Shown in pieces: positions 16,035-22,611 of a stretch of DNA of 24,619 nt. A program made the translations under genes and the position numbers. Positions within the stretch are counted from its first letter, which is position 1; every line of letters begins with the position of its first letter. The notes under the pieces are model-generated. The model was not told the DNA's origin and did no database searches. It saw nothing but the letters and a program-made list of their open reading frames with translations. This DNA comes from JBIQLO01 sp044464175 (GTDB lineage: Bacteria; Planctomycetota; Phycisphaerae; Tepidisphaerales; Tepidisphaeraceae), in the NCBI GenBank assembly GCA_044464175.1, contig JBIQLO010000037.1, positions 1-24,619 on the forward strand, written 5' to 3'.

Positions 16035-16347
16035 GGGGTTGGATCCTGAAAAAGAGGTTTAAGGGGGCCATCATAATGGGAGGGGTGAGCGGGGGAAAGT
16101 GGCAATTGGGGTATTCCGGGATGGGGGCAGGGGGCATTGGGTTCGGTTCGTTTCGTAATTTGTCGCAGTGGCGACGGGGTTAAAATCCGCATTTTTGATA
16201 GCGCCAGCGGGGTATTGGGTTTGGTGCGTTTGGGTTTGGATGACATTTTGTCGTAGATGGGCGAGGGATGAAGGGCCGGAGGCACGGTGGGGAGAGGAGG
16301 GGGGGGTGGAAATAGGCATGGGAAAGAGGATGAGGTTCATGATGGGG
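16035..16347 (-). promoter_or_regulatory. long C-rich, G-poor 5' leader of the phosphofructokinase gene
   Basis: Between the predicted transcription start (about 16340) and the ATG at 16034 the message is very C-rich and G-poor. By hand count on the plus strand, 16081-16140 has 33 G and 6 C, and 16261-16320 has 35 G and 6 C. The only stem seen is a small GTCGC/GCGAC hairpin near 16162-16175. No known riboswitch is recognised. Such a C-over-G stretch is the type of sequence that Rho binds, so Rho-dependent attenuation is a possible role. Small open frames here look composition-driven and are not called. Confidence 0.4.
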
Positions 16348-16375
16348 AGTATAGCAAATGTTTGGGTTTTGTCAA
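16348..16375 (-). promoter_or_regulatory. strong sigma70-type promoter for the phosphofructokinase gene
   Basis: On the minus strand a perfect TTGACA (16370-16375) is followed after 16 bases by TATACT (16348-16353; five of six). This is the best promoter by eye in the window. It lies in a locally AT-richer patch and reads toward pfp. Confidence 0.7.
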
Positions 16376-16447
16376 GGAAAATTTGGGCATGGTTTCTTGG
16401 GGACAAGCTTCATTGCTACCATCGCCGGAGTGCCGGGGGAGGGAAGT

Positions 16448-16470
16448 GACAGGCCGAATGCCTGTCCTAC
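16448..16470 (-). repeat. GTAG-footed palindrome 4 (REP-like)
   Basis: The perfect 7-bp stem GACAGGC (16448-16454) and GCCTGTC (16460-16466) is followed by CTAC (16467-16470), so the GTAG foot is on the minus strand. It has the same stem word as palindrome 1 with a different loop. Confidence 0.7.
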
Positions 16471-16530
16471 GGCTGGGCCAGTGGGGGCACTGGCGGGACT
16501 GTGGGGTTGTGGTGCTGCATCGCGCTGGAA

Positions 16531-16559
16531 TTGCGTTGGGTTCGGGGGGTGGCTAGGGT
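16531..16559 (+). promoter_or_regulatory. candidate leaderless promoter of the amidohydrolase gene
   Basis: TTGCGT (16531-16536), 17 bases and TAGGGT (16554-16559) end 8 bases before ATG 16567. Both hexamers are weak; the register is the argument. Confidence 0.25.
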
Positions 16560-16566
16560 GGGTGGC

Positions 16567-17748
16567 ATGAGCTATTCATCGGATGCGCCCCTGGAGATGC
16601 GGCACTGGATCGAGTTGCGCCATCGCCTGCACCGAATCCCGGAACTGGCGTTTGAGGAGTTCAAGACGGCCGAGGTGATCCGGCAGGAATTGGACCGCCT
16701 GGGGATTGAACATACGGATGGGGTGGATGGCGCGCCGACGGCGACCGTCGGTCTGATCGGCGAGGCGGGGCGGCCGTGCATCGCGCTGCGGGCCGATTTC
16801 GACGCGCTGCCGATCGTGGAGCAGACCGGGTTGCCGTACGCCAGCACGCATCCGGGGTGCATGCATGCCTGCGGGCATGATGGGCATACGGCGATTTTGC
16901 TGGGAGCGGCGGCGGCTCTCAAGTCGATGGAGGCGAGGCTGCCGGTCTGCGTGAAGCTGCTGTTTCAGCCGGCCGAGGAAGTGCTGGGCGGGGCGGCCAA
17001 GCTGATTGCCGGCGGGGTGCTGGATGGGCGGCTGGGGCCCCGGCCGCGGGCGATTTTCGGGCTGCACGGGGCGCCGTCGATGGAGGTGGGGTGTATCTCA
17101 GCGCCCAGCGGGGCGAGTTCCGCGGGCGATGACACGTTTCGGATCACCTTTACCGGGCGGGGCTGCCATGGCGCTGCGCCGCACCTGGGAATCGATCCGA
17201 TTGTGACGGCCTGCAGCGTGGTGTTGAACCTGCAGCAGATTGTCTCGCGGCAGGTGGCACCGCAGGAGGCGGCGGTGGTCTCGATCGGCACGATCCGGGC
17301 CGGCACGGCGACCAACATCATTCCCGATTCGGCGATCATTGAGGGGACGGCCCGCTGCGCCAGCCAGGAGCGGCGGGGGGAGATGCGCCGGTGGATCGAG
17401 CGGCGCTGCGCCGGGATTGCGCAGGCCGACGATTGCCGGGTGGAGGTGGACTGGCTGCGCGGCTGCCCGCCGGGCATCAACGACCCGGCGATGGCCGAAT
17501 ACACGGCCGAGACGGCCCGGCGGCTGGTGGGGCCGGCGCGGATGAAGGATCTGCCGCAGACGATGGGGTCGGAGGATTTCGCGTATTACCTGCAGGAGAC
17601 GCCGGGCTGCTTTTTCCGCATCGGGGTGCGTCCCAGGGGCCAAAGCAGCTATCCGGTTTTGCACAATGACCATTTCGATTTCACGGATGAGGCGATGGAG
17701 ACGGGGATTCGGATGTTTGTGGAGCTGGTGAGGGGGTTTAGGGTGTGA
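16567..17748 (+). CDS. M20 family amidohydrolase (IAA-amino acid / hippurate hydrolase-like)
   Basis: This 393-residue metallopeptidase-fold hydrolase cleaves N-acyl amino acids or related amides; the natural substrate is unknown. It opens with HRLHRIPELAFEEFKTAEVI. Metal and catalytic residues appear in MHACGHDGHTA, LFQPAEE and the late MGSEDFAYYLQETPGCFFRIG. The C-terminal LHNDHFDFTDEAM supplies the last histidine. The dimerisation lid domain lies around 180-290 (GRGCHGAAPHLGIDPI). This is the M20D pattern. The frame runs upstream to 16501, but the family starts near MSYSSDAPLEMRHWIELRH, so ATG 16567 is chosen. No secretion signal is seen. Confidence 0.9.
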   Translation: MSYSSDAPLEMRHWIELRHRLHRIPELAFEEFKTAEVIRQELDRLGIEHTDGVDGAPTATVGLIGEAGRPCIALRADFDALPIVEQTGLPYASTHPGCMHACGHDGHTAILLGAAAALKSMEARLPVCVKLLFQPAEEVLGGAAKLIAGGVLDGRLGPRPRAIFGLHGAPSMEVGCISAPSGASSAGDDTFRITFTGRGCHGAAPHLGIDPIVTACSVVLNLQQIVSRQVAPQEAAVVSIGTIRAGTATNIIPDSAIIEGTARCASQERRGEMRRWIERRCAGIAQADDCRVEVDWLRGCPPGINDPAMAEYTAETARRLVGPARMKDLPQTMGSEDFAYYLQETPGCFFRIGVRPRGQSSYPVLHNDHFDFTDEAMETGIRMFVELVRGFRV

Positions 17749-17754
17749 GAGGTT

Positions 17755-17776
17755 GTAGGGTGGGCCTTGGCCCACC
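17755..17776 (+). repeat. GTAG-footed palindrome 5 (left half of an inverted pair)
   Basis: GTAG (17755-17758) plus the perfect 8-bp stem GGTGGGCC/GGCCCACC (17759-17766/17769-17776) around TT. It begins 7 bases after the amidohydrolase stop. Confidence 0.75.
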
Positions 17777-17801
17777 GTCTCCCTGCCTGTTTTGTCAGCG
17801 T

Positions 17802-17823
17802 GGTGGGCCAAGGCCCCCCCTAC
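17802..17823 (-). repeat. GTAG-footed palindrome 6 (right half of the inverted pair)
   Basis: GGTGGGCC (17802-17809) and GGCCCCCC (17812-17819; one mismatch) are followed by CTAC (17820-17823). It mirrors palindrome 5 across 25 bases. Immediately outside it, CTACAGG (17820-17826) pairs with CCTGTAG (17836-17842), which leads into a further GTAG with a decayed stem. Confidence 0.7.
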
Positions 17824-17883
17824 AGGCTGGAAGAACCTGTAGGGGGCGCAGGTTGCTGTGGAATTGTTCGTTGCGATGTGGAT

Positions 17884-17909
17884 GGTCTGCAGGGGGCTGC
17901 GGAACCTAC
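17884..17909 (-). repeat. GTAG-footed palindrome 7 (degenerate)
   Basis: The stem GGTCTGCAG (17884-17892) and CTGCGGAAC (17897-17905) pairs at seven of nine positions around GGGG and is followed by CTAC (17906-17909). It is a diverged copy of palindrome 8, which brackets the other side of the next gene. Confidence 0.55.
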
Positions 17910-17993
17910 AAGCCAACGATCATTCCCAGATGCGGCGATAAAACAAAAAAACAAATTCGCGTACCGCGACCCTCCGGCAATGCACATAACTGT

Positions 17994-18482
17994 ATGAATG
18001 CGTTTGAGGAGGATCTCTTGGAACTCACAAAACTCGACTATCAAAGCCCGCAGTCCAGAGAACATGAATCCTTGCTGAATCCGAAGACGGTGTTCATAAC
18101 CCGTTTGCTGATCTTCTTTTTGATGGCCGTAGCAGGCTTTTATTTGTTCATATTGCTTGGCTGGGGAGGCGGAGTCGTTTGGCTGGGGATAATAGCCGCC
18201 TTGGGCTGGCTTGGTCTATTTTCGACGATCGTGGCATTTTTTCGGCTGAATGCGTATGAAGCAAAGGGGATCGTATGGCTTAACGTGGGCATCCTCTTGT
18301 TATGGGGGCGGTTCTGGCTGGAGTTGTTCTTTTTGGTCAATTATGTGGTCGTAGAACGGGGTTCAGTTTTTTCTTTTGATGAAGCGGCAATATGGATTCC
18401 AATCGTACTCCTTGCACTTTTAACAGGGGTAACGGTAATGACCATAAAATTAGATACGATTGTGTGGAAATACAGGAGATGA
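17994..18482 (+). CDS. hypothetical four-helix membrane protein
   Basis: I do not recognise this protein. It has 162 residues, with a charged N-terminus (MNAFEEDLLELTKLDYQS), then four likely transmembrane segments at about 37-57, 60-82, 95-120 and 130-152, and a short basic C-terminus. Base composition departs from its neighbours: by hand count 48, 50 and 37 percent GC in the three 60-base rows from 18241, against about 77 percent in a sampled row of the upstream amidohydrolase. The gene is bracketed by GTAG palindromes on both sides. No ribosome site is evident. The frame is open upstream to 17745, but that part is translated palindrome. Recent acquisition is possible, though hydrophobic proteins also tend toward T-rich codons. 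Confidence 0.65.
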   Translation: MNAFEEDLLELTKLDYQSPQSREHESLLNPKTVFITRLLIFFLMAVAGFYLFILLGWGGGVVWLGIIAALGWLGLFSTIVAFFRLNAYEAKGIVWLNVGILLLWGRFWLELFFLVNYVVVERGSVFSFDEAAIWIPIVLLALLTGVTVMTIKLDTIVWKYRR

Positions 18483-18492
18483 TATTGCCCGA

Positions 18493-18544
18493 GCGGACCA
18501 TTTCCTCGTGACGCGGATGGTCCGCAGGGGGCTGCGGACCCTAC
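18493..18544 (-). repeat. GTAG-footed palindrome 8 with flanking inverted copy
   Basis: The core is a perfect 9-bp stem GGTCCGCAG/CTGCGGACC (18519-18527/18532-18540) around GGGG, followed by CTAC (18541-18544). Upstream, GCGGACCA (18493-18500) is complementary to TGGTCCGC (18518-18525), giving an alternative fold and an inverted-pair layout. The stem word matches palindromes 2 and 3. Confidence 0.75.
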
Positions 18545-18689
18545 GAACTACAAACTGCGGAGCCTGCTCGGGCGTGGGTGTCGGGGGGATTTTGATGATT
18601 GTGCGCTTGAGGGGAAGAGGGGTACGTTGGAGTAGGGGAACGGTCGCGTTGCCAGAAGGGGGACCGGGGAACTTTTTCGGGGAGGTTTT

Positions 18690-19127
18690 ATGATTTCCAT
18701 ATCCGCCGAGCGTGTTGAAGGCCAAACGGATCCGCAGGTCAACGGCCGCATTCGCCGAGAGATGGAGAGGCGCATCGAGTATTTCGCGCGGCATCCCGAG
18801 CAGATCGAGCAGCGGCTGAGGGAACTGAACGCCGAATGGGACATCGAGCGGGTGGTGGAGACCGGCTCGTCCACGCTCACGCTCGCCGGCCTGCTGCTTT
18901 CCATCGGCGTGGACCGGAAATGGCTCCTGTTGTCGTTGGTCGTGCAAGGGTTCTTTCTGCAGCACGCGCTTCAAGGGTGGTGCCCTCCCTTGCCGGTGTT
19001 GCGGCGACTGGGGGTTCGCACGCAATATGAGATTGAACAGGAGCGCTACGCGTTGAAGGCGTTGCGCGGCGACTTCGCCCAGGCGACGATGGACCGGCCC
19101 CGCGCGGTTCTGGAGCGGTCACGCTGA
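18690..19127 (+). CDS. DUF2892/YgaP-like small membrane protein
   Basis: This 145-residue protein has an N-terminal charged helical region (RIRREMERRIEYFARHPEQIEQRLRELNAEWD, about 20-52), written here only for orientation by its key words RIEYFARHP and LNAEWDIERV. Two hydrophobic segments follow (about 58-70 and 77-95), then QHALQGWCPPLPVLRRLGVRT, the hallmark of the inner-membrane DUF2892 group, and a short cytoplasmic tail ERYALKALRGDF. Proteins of this arrangement are known as uncharacterised membrane proteins in many bacteria; no biochemical role is established. GGGGAGG at 18679-18685 is a good ribosome site and fixes the start. Confidence 0.82.
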   Translation: MISISAERVEGQTDPQVNGRIRREMERRIEYFARHPEQIEQRLRELNAEWDIERVVETGSSTLTLAGLLLSIGVDRKWLLLSLVVQGFFLQHALQGWCPPLPVLRRLGVRTQYEIEQERYALKALRGDFAQATMDRPRAVLERSR

Positions 19128-19478
19128 ATGCCACCGGGTCCGCGGCGGGCGGAATTGGGCGTGAAGCTTTGCGAATGGCTGGGACGCTAAGGACTGGAGC
19201 GGAAGGGGGGGAATTGGAAGATGCGATCCATTCGACAGGGTGGCTTTGCCCCCTCACCCACCCGCTGCGCGGGTGGCTTCTCCCCCCGGGGGGCGAGGCG
19301 GAAGCACCCGCGCCGCCCTCTACGCCCCCGCCGCGTTCCTCTCCCTCCCGGGGCGAGGCGGAAGCTGAGGAATATTTTGCACGGGGGATGGGGTGGATTG
19401 GGCGGGTGGGAAGGTGGATTTCCAATGGGGGCCGGATGGGCTATGATATTCCATTGTCTATCAGGAGCGAGTGCTGTT
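19128..19478. repeat. intergenic block with GC palindromes and a 16-base direct repeat, ahead of clpS
   Basis: No gene is supported. An 8-bp palindrome CCACCCGC/GCGGGTGG (19258-19265/19269-19276) is followed by a CCCCCC/GGGGGG palindrome (about 19282-19293). A 16-base word, GGGGCGAGGCGGAAGC, occurs at 19290-19305 and again exactly 60 bases on at 19350-19365. The layout (CCCTCACCC, then CTCCC and GGGCGAGG) resembles a widespread intergenic repeat I have seen in GC-rich bacteria, but I cannot confirm the match. Confidence 0.5.
19442..19447 (+). promoter_or_regulatory. possible -10 element of clpS
   Basis: TATGAT (five of six to TATAAT) lies 31 bases before the clpS ATG, with a poor TTCCAA at -35 spacing. 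It would give a leader of about 25 bases containing AGGAG. Confidence 0.3.
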
Positions 19479-19832
19479 ATGTCCGATAAATCATCGAACG
19501 TGGCGGTGGCCGCGGCGCCGGCCAAGCCGAAGCCGGGGAAGAAGCGTAAAAGCAAGCAGTTGCCGCCGTTTAACGTGATTTTGCTGAATGACGATGATCA
19601 TTCGTATGAGTATGTCATCGACATGCTCGGGCGGCTGTTCGCCCATCCGGTGGAGAAGGCGCTGGGGATGGCCAAGGAGGTGGACAAGACCGGGCGGGTG
19701 ATTGTCTGCACAACGCACAAGGAATTGGCCGAACTCAAAAGGGACCAGATTCACGCCTTCGGGGCGGACAAGCGGATCGCCCACTGCCGGGGGTCGATGT
19801 CGGCGGTGATCGAGCCGGCGGAAGGGGCGTAG
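19479..19832 (+). CDS. clpS: ATP-dependent Clp protease adaptor ClpS
   Basis: ClpS binds proteins with N-degrons and delivers them to ClpA(C)P for degradation. This protein has 117 residues: a basic, Ala/Lys/Pro-rich N-terminal tail (about 1-28), then the core domain opening with PPFNVILLNDDDHSYEYVI. That is the classic ClpS start, whose Asn-Asp residues contact the degron amino group. The helix MLGRLFAHPVEKALGMAKEV and the strand GRVIVCTTHKELAELKRDQI complete the fold. ATG 19479 with AGGAG 12 bases upstream is chosen; the open frame further upstream is the repeat block. dxs follows after 97 bases on the same strand. No clpA is in the window. Confidence 0.93.
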   Translation: MSDKSSNVAVAAAPAKPKPGKKRKSKQLPPFNVILLNDDDHSYEYVIDMLGRLFAHPVEKALGMAKEVDKTGRVIVCTTHKELAELKRDQIHAFGADKRIAHCRGSMSAVIEPAEGA

Positions 19833-19843
19833 TTGGGAATTAC

Positions 19844-19904
19844 GAATTATGAATTATGAATGATCCCTCTTTGTCCGGCATTCATCATTCTTAATTCATA
19901 ATTC
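19844..19904. repeat. AT-rich 21-bp inverted repeat between clpS and dxs
   Basis: The arms 19844-19864 and 19884-19904 are complementary at 20 of 21 positions around a 19-base loop. Each arm is built from the word GAATTATGAATTA and its shifted repeat GAATGAT. In a strongly GC-rich neighbourhood this AT-rich palindrome stands out and looks like a short mobile or MITE-like remnant, or a processing hairpin. It is not followed by a T-tract. Confidence 0.7.
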
Positions 19905-19929
19905 TATGTTCCGGGATGGAGACCGACTG

Positions 19930-21912
19930 ATGGGGCTATTGGACGAAATCAAGGCGCCGGGCGATCTGCGCAAGCGGTCGCCGGAGGAACTGGCCGCGCT
20001 GGCGAAGGAGATGCGCGCGGCCATCTTCGAGGCGGTGTCGCGGAACGGGGGGCACCTGGCGTCCAACCTGGGGGTGGTGGAACTGACGCTGGCGCTGCAC
20101 TACGTCTACGATTTCGGGCCATATCCCAAGGGCCCGGACCGGCTGCTGTGGGATGTGGGGCACCAGTCCTATCCGCACAAGCTGTTGACGGGGCGGGCGG
20201 GGCAGTTTGAACGGCTGCGCAAGAAAGGATCGGTCAGCGGGTTTCCATCGCCGGATGAGTCGCCATATGACCTGTTTTCCGTGGGACACGCCGGGACGGC
20301 CATTTCGACGGCCGTGGGAATGGCGCGGGGGGATGCGGCGCAGGGGCGGGAGAACCATGTGGTGGCGGTGGTGGGGGATGCCTCCATCGTCAATGGGCTG
20401 GCGTTCGAGGGGCTCAACAACGCCGGGACGCTCAAGCGGCAGTTGTTGATTGTGCTGAACGACAACGGGATGAGCATCTCCCGGCCGCAGGGGGCGTTCA
20501 GCCAGTACCTGGAGCGCGTGCGTGTCAGCACGACGTACGATGAATTCAAGCGGCTGTCCAAAAACATTGTGGGGCAGCTTCCCACGCCGGTGGGTTCGAC
20601 GATCGAGCATATGTGGAACCACTTCCGGGACGCCCTCAAGAGCAGCATCTGGCCGGGGCAGATTTTCGAGAGTCTGGGGATCAAGTACATGGGCCCGATC
20701 GACGGGCATGACCTGCCGGGGCTGATCAACATGCTGGCGGAGTTGAAGCATGTGAAAAGCCCGGTGCTGCTGCACGTGAAGACGGTGAAGGGGAAGGGGT
20801 ACAACATCGCGGCCAACGAGCCGACGAAATTCCACTCGCCGGCGGCGTTCGAGGTGGAGGGGGATCCGCTGACGGTGAGCGACTGCCGCGTGGAGATCAA
20901 GAAGGGGGCGGGCAAGAGCTGGACGCACGCCTTTGCCGACGCCATGGTCGAACTGGGCAAGAGCGAGCCGCGCCTGACGGCGTTGACGGCGGCGATGCCG
21001 GATGGGACGGGGTTGAGCCGGTTTGAGAAGGTCTTTCCCAACCGGTATCACGACACGGGGATTTGCGAGAGCCATTTGATGGCGATGGCGGCGGGGATGG
21101 CCAAGTCGGGGCTGCGCCCGGTGGCGGCGATCTATTCCACGTTCATGCAGCGGGCGTATGACCAGGTGTGGCAGGAGGTGGCGCTGAACCATCAGCCGGT
21201 GGTTCTGGCGATGGACCGGGCGGGGTATGTGGGGGATGACGGAGCGGTGCATCACGGATTCATGGACCAGGCCTTCCTGCGGCCGATGCCGGAGATGGTG
21301 CTGATGGCGCCCAGCGATGAGGCGGAACTGGGGCGGTGCCTGCGCCTGGCGGTGTCACTGGAATGTCCGGCCGCCCTGCGCTATCCGCGGGACAACGTGC
21401 CGGAGATGGATTTTGAGCGGACGATCGAGCCGGATTTGCGGGCCGAGGCGGCCAGGGAATGGCGGCTGGGGCGCAGCCGGGTGCTGCGGACGGGGGAGGA
21501 TGGGGCGCTGCTGGTGTACGGGGCGCTGATGGAAGCGGCGATGGAGGCGGCGCAAATGCTGGCGGGGGAGGGGATCGAGCTGGAGGTGATCGACGCCCGG
21601 TTCTGCAAGCCGCTGGATGGGGCGATGCTCAAGCGCGTGCTGGGGTCGGGCAAGGCCGTGGTGACGGTGGAGGACCATTCGCTGCAGAACGGCTTTGGCA
21701 GCGCGGTGCTGGAATATGCGATCGCGCACCATCTGCCGGCCGATCGGATCACGCGGCTGGGGCATCCGGACCGGCTGATCCATCACGCGACGCGGCAGCA
21801 GCAACTGGCCGAGGCGGGGCTGGATGCGGCCGGCATCGCGGCGGGGGCGCGGGAGGCGATTGGGTCGCAGCAGCGCAGGGTATCGGTGGGGGCGCTGGCG
21901 GGGGGGGAGTAA
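19930..21912 (+). CDS. dxs: 1-deoxy-D-xylulose-5-phosphate synthase
   Basis: Dxs condenses pyruvate with glyceraldehyde 3-phosphate, using thiamine diphosphate, at the entry to the MEP isoprenoid pathway. The protein is 660 residues, slightly longer than E. coli Dxs. RNGGHLASNLGVVELTLALH, WDVGHQSYPHKLLTGR, the GDAS...LNNAG cofactor motif (GDG in many homologues), NDNGMSIS, the active-site Glu in TGICESHLMAMAAG, and DRAGYVGDDGAVHHG are all visible. The C-terminal transketolase-like domain reads EDHSLQNGFGSAVLEY. ATG 19930 is chosen over ATG 19906 because GGAG lies 8 bases ahead of it and the earlier ATG touches the inverted repeat. The toxin-antitoxin genes follow. Confidence 0.95.
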   Translation: MGLLDEIKAPGDLRKRSPEELAALAKEMRAAIFEAVSRNGGHLASNLGVVELTLALHYVYDFGPYPKGPDRLLWDVGHQSYPHKLLTGRAGQFERLRKKGSVSGFPSPDESPYDLFSVGHAGTAISTAVGMARGDAAQGRENHVVAVVGDASIVNGLAFEGLNNAGTLKRQLLIVLNDNGMSISRPQGAFSQYLERVRVSTTYDEFKRLSKNIVGQLPTPVGSTIEHMWNHFRDALKSSIWPGQIFESLGIKYMGPIDGHDLPGLINMLAELKHVKSPVLLHVKTVKGKGYNIAANEPTKFHSPAAFEVEGDPLTVSDCRVEIKKGAGKSWTHAFADAMVELGKSEPRLTALTAAMPDGTGLSRFEKVFPNRYHDTGICESHLMAMAAGMAKSGLRPVAAIYSTFMQRAYDQVWQEVALNHQPVVLAMDRAGYVGDDGAVHHGFMDQAFLRPMPEMVLMAPSDEAELGRCLRLAVSLECPAALRYPRDNVPEMDFERTIEPDLRAEAAREWRLGRSRVLRTGEDGALLVYGALMEAAMEAAQMLAGEGIELEVIDARFCKPLDGAMLKRVLGSGKAVVTVEDHSLQNGFGSAVLEYAIAHHLPADRITRLGHPDRLIHHATRQQQLAEAGLDAAGIAAGAREAIGSQQRRVSVGALAGGE

Positions 21913-21917
21913 TCAGG

Positions 21918-21930
21918 GGATCATTGATCC
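21918..21930. promoter_or_regulatory. palindromic operator candidate for the antitoxin
   Basis: GGATCA-T-TGATCC is a perfect 13-base palindrome that overlaps the predicted -35 hexamer (21924-21929) of the toxin-antitoxin promoter. Ribbon-helix-helix antitoxins typically bind such palindromes to repress their own operon. Confidence 0.5.
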
Positions 21931-21952
21931 ACTGCCGAGAACGTCTTACAAT
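21924..21952 (+). promoter_or_regulatory. promoter of the toxin-antitoxin operon, probably leaderless
   Basis: TTGATC (21924-21929), a 17-base spacer and TACAAT (21947-21952; five of six) predict a start at about 21959-21960, on the second in-frame ATG of the antitoxin. The -10 overlaps the first ATG (21951), which would then not be transcribed. Confidence 0.5.
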
Positions 21953-21959
21953 GTCTTGC

Positions 21960-22175
21960 ATGAGCAGCCTGACCATTCGCATTCCGGAGGAGCTTCGGCG
22001 GGAACTGGATCGGCTGAGCCACGAAAAGGGGCAGCCGGTCAGCGATCTGGCCCGGGATTCGCTTCGGCGGTACGTCGCCTTGGAGCGATTCAGGCAGTTG
22101 CGGAAAAAGACGGTCCCGCTGGCCGAGGCGCAGGGGTTTCTCACGGATGAGGATGTTTTCAAGGCCGTCTCGTGA
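21960..22175 (+). CDS. ribbon-helix-helix antitoxin
   Basis: This 71-residue protein has N-terminal LTIRIPEELRRELDRLSHEKGQPVSDLARDSLRRYV written as its parts: the beta strand LTIRIPEEL, helix A RRELDRLSH, the turn KGQPVSD and helix B LARDSLRRYV. That is the ribbon-helix-helix DNA-binding fold of CopG/Arc-type antitoxins. The C-terminal tail is acidic and hydrophobic (AQGFLTDEDVFKAVS), a typical toxin-binding peptide. It overlaps the PIN gene by 4 bases, the tight coupling expected of a toxin-antitoxin pair. ATG 21960 is preferred over 21951 because the predicted -10 overlaps 21951. An operator-like palindrome lies just upstream, which suggests autorepression. Confidence 0.82.
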   Translation: MSSLTIRIPEELRRELDRLSHEKGQPVSDLARDSLRRYVALERFRQLRKKTVPLAEAQGFLTDEDVFKAVS

Positions 22176-22567
22176 GGGTGGTTTTGGATTCCAATGTGCT
22201 TCTGGCGGCCTTCGGCACGCGCGGGCTGTGTGAGGCATTGCTGGAAGCCTGCCTTGTGGATCACGTGCTTTGCATCTCCGAGCCGATCCTGAATGAACTG
22301 ACTAAACACCTTCCCGGCAAATTCAAGATGGGGGTTGGGCGAATTGATGAGATTATGGCCTTTCTGCGGACGGAGTGTGAATTGGTGGAGCCGGCGACGG
22401 TCCCCGTCGATGCCTGCCGTGATCCCGATGATCTGATGGTGCTTGGAACCGCACTGGCCGGCCACGCCGATTGCATCGTCACGGGAGATCGGGATTTGCT
22501 GACACTGGGGATGTATCGGGGGGTGGCCATTCTCGCGCTGCGGGCGTTCTATGATCGCTTGAAGTGA
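22172..22567 (+). CDS. PIN-domain toxin (putative toxin-antitoxin ribonuclease)
   Basis: This 131-residue protein belongs to the PIN family of toxin components (PilT-like, COG1569 type). Acidic residues of the metal site are visible: Asp6 in VVLDSNVLLAAF, Glu in SEPILNELTKHL, Asp in CRDPDDLMVLGTAL and Asp in IVTGDRDLL. PIN toxins cleave RNA, often tRNA or mRNA, when freed from the antitoxin. It starts with GTG at 22172, overlapping the antitoxin stop in GTGA. The ribbon-helix-helix partner supports this call. RNA target and activity are unknown. Confidence 0.87.
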   Translation: MRVVLDSNVLLAAFGTRGLCEALLEACLVDHVLCISEPILNELTKHLPGKFKMGVGRIDEIMAFLRTECELVEPATVPVDACRDPDDLMVLGTALAGHADCIVTGDRDLLTLGMYRGVAILALRAFYDRLK

Positions 22568-22611
22568 AAGCGTCTTGAGAACGTGTTTATGCAGATTTGC
22601 AGGCGAGTCGC

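Noticed and set aside
16031..16406. Small minus-strand open frames in the phosphofructokinase leader
   Set aside because: Pro/Ser/Thr-rich products follow from the C-rich composition; no ribosome site and no recognisable domain.
17745..17993. N-terminal extension of the four-helix membrane protein
   Set aside because: The extension translates the palindrome cluster and is Cys/Gly/Arg-rich.
19936..21255. 439-codon minus-strand frame opposite dxs
   Set aside because: Arg/His/Pro-rich composition typical of GC-rich antisense frames; dxs is certain.
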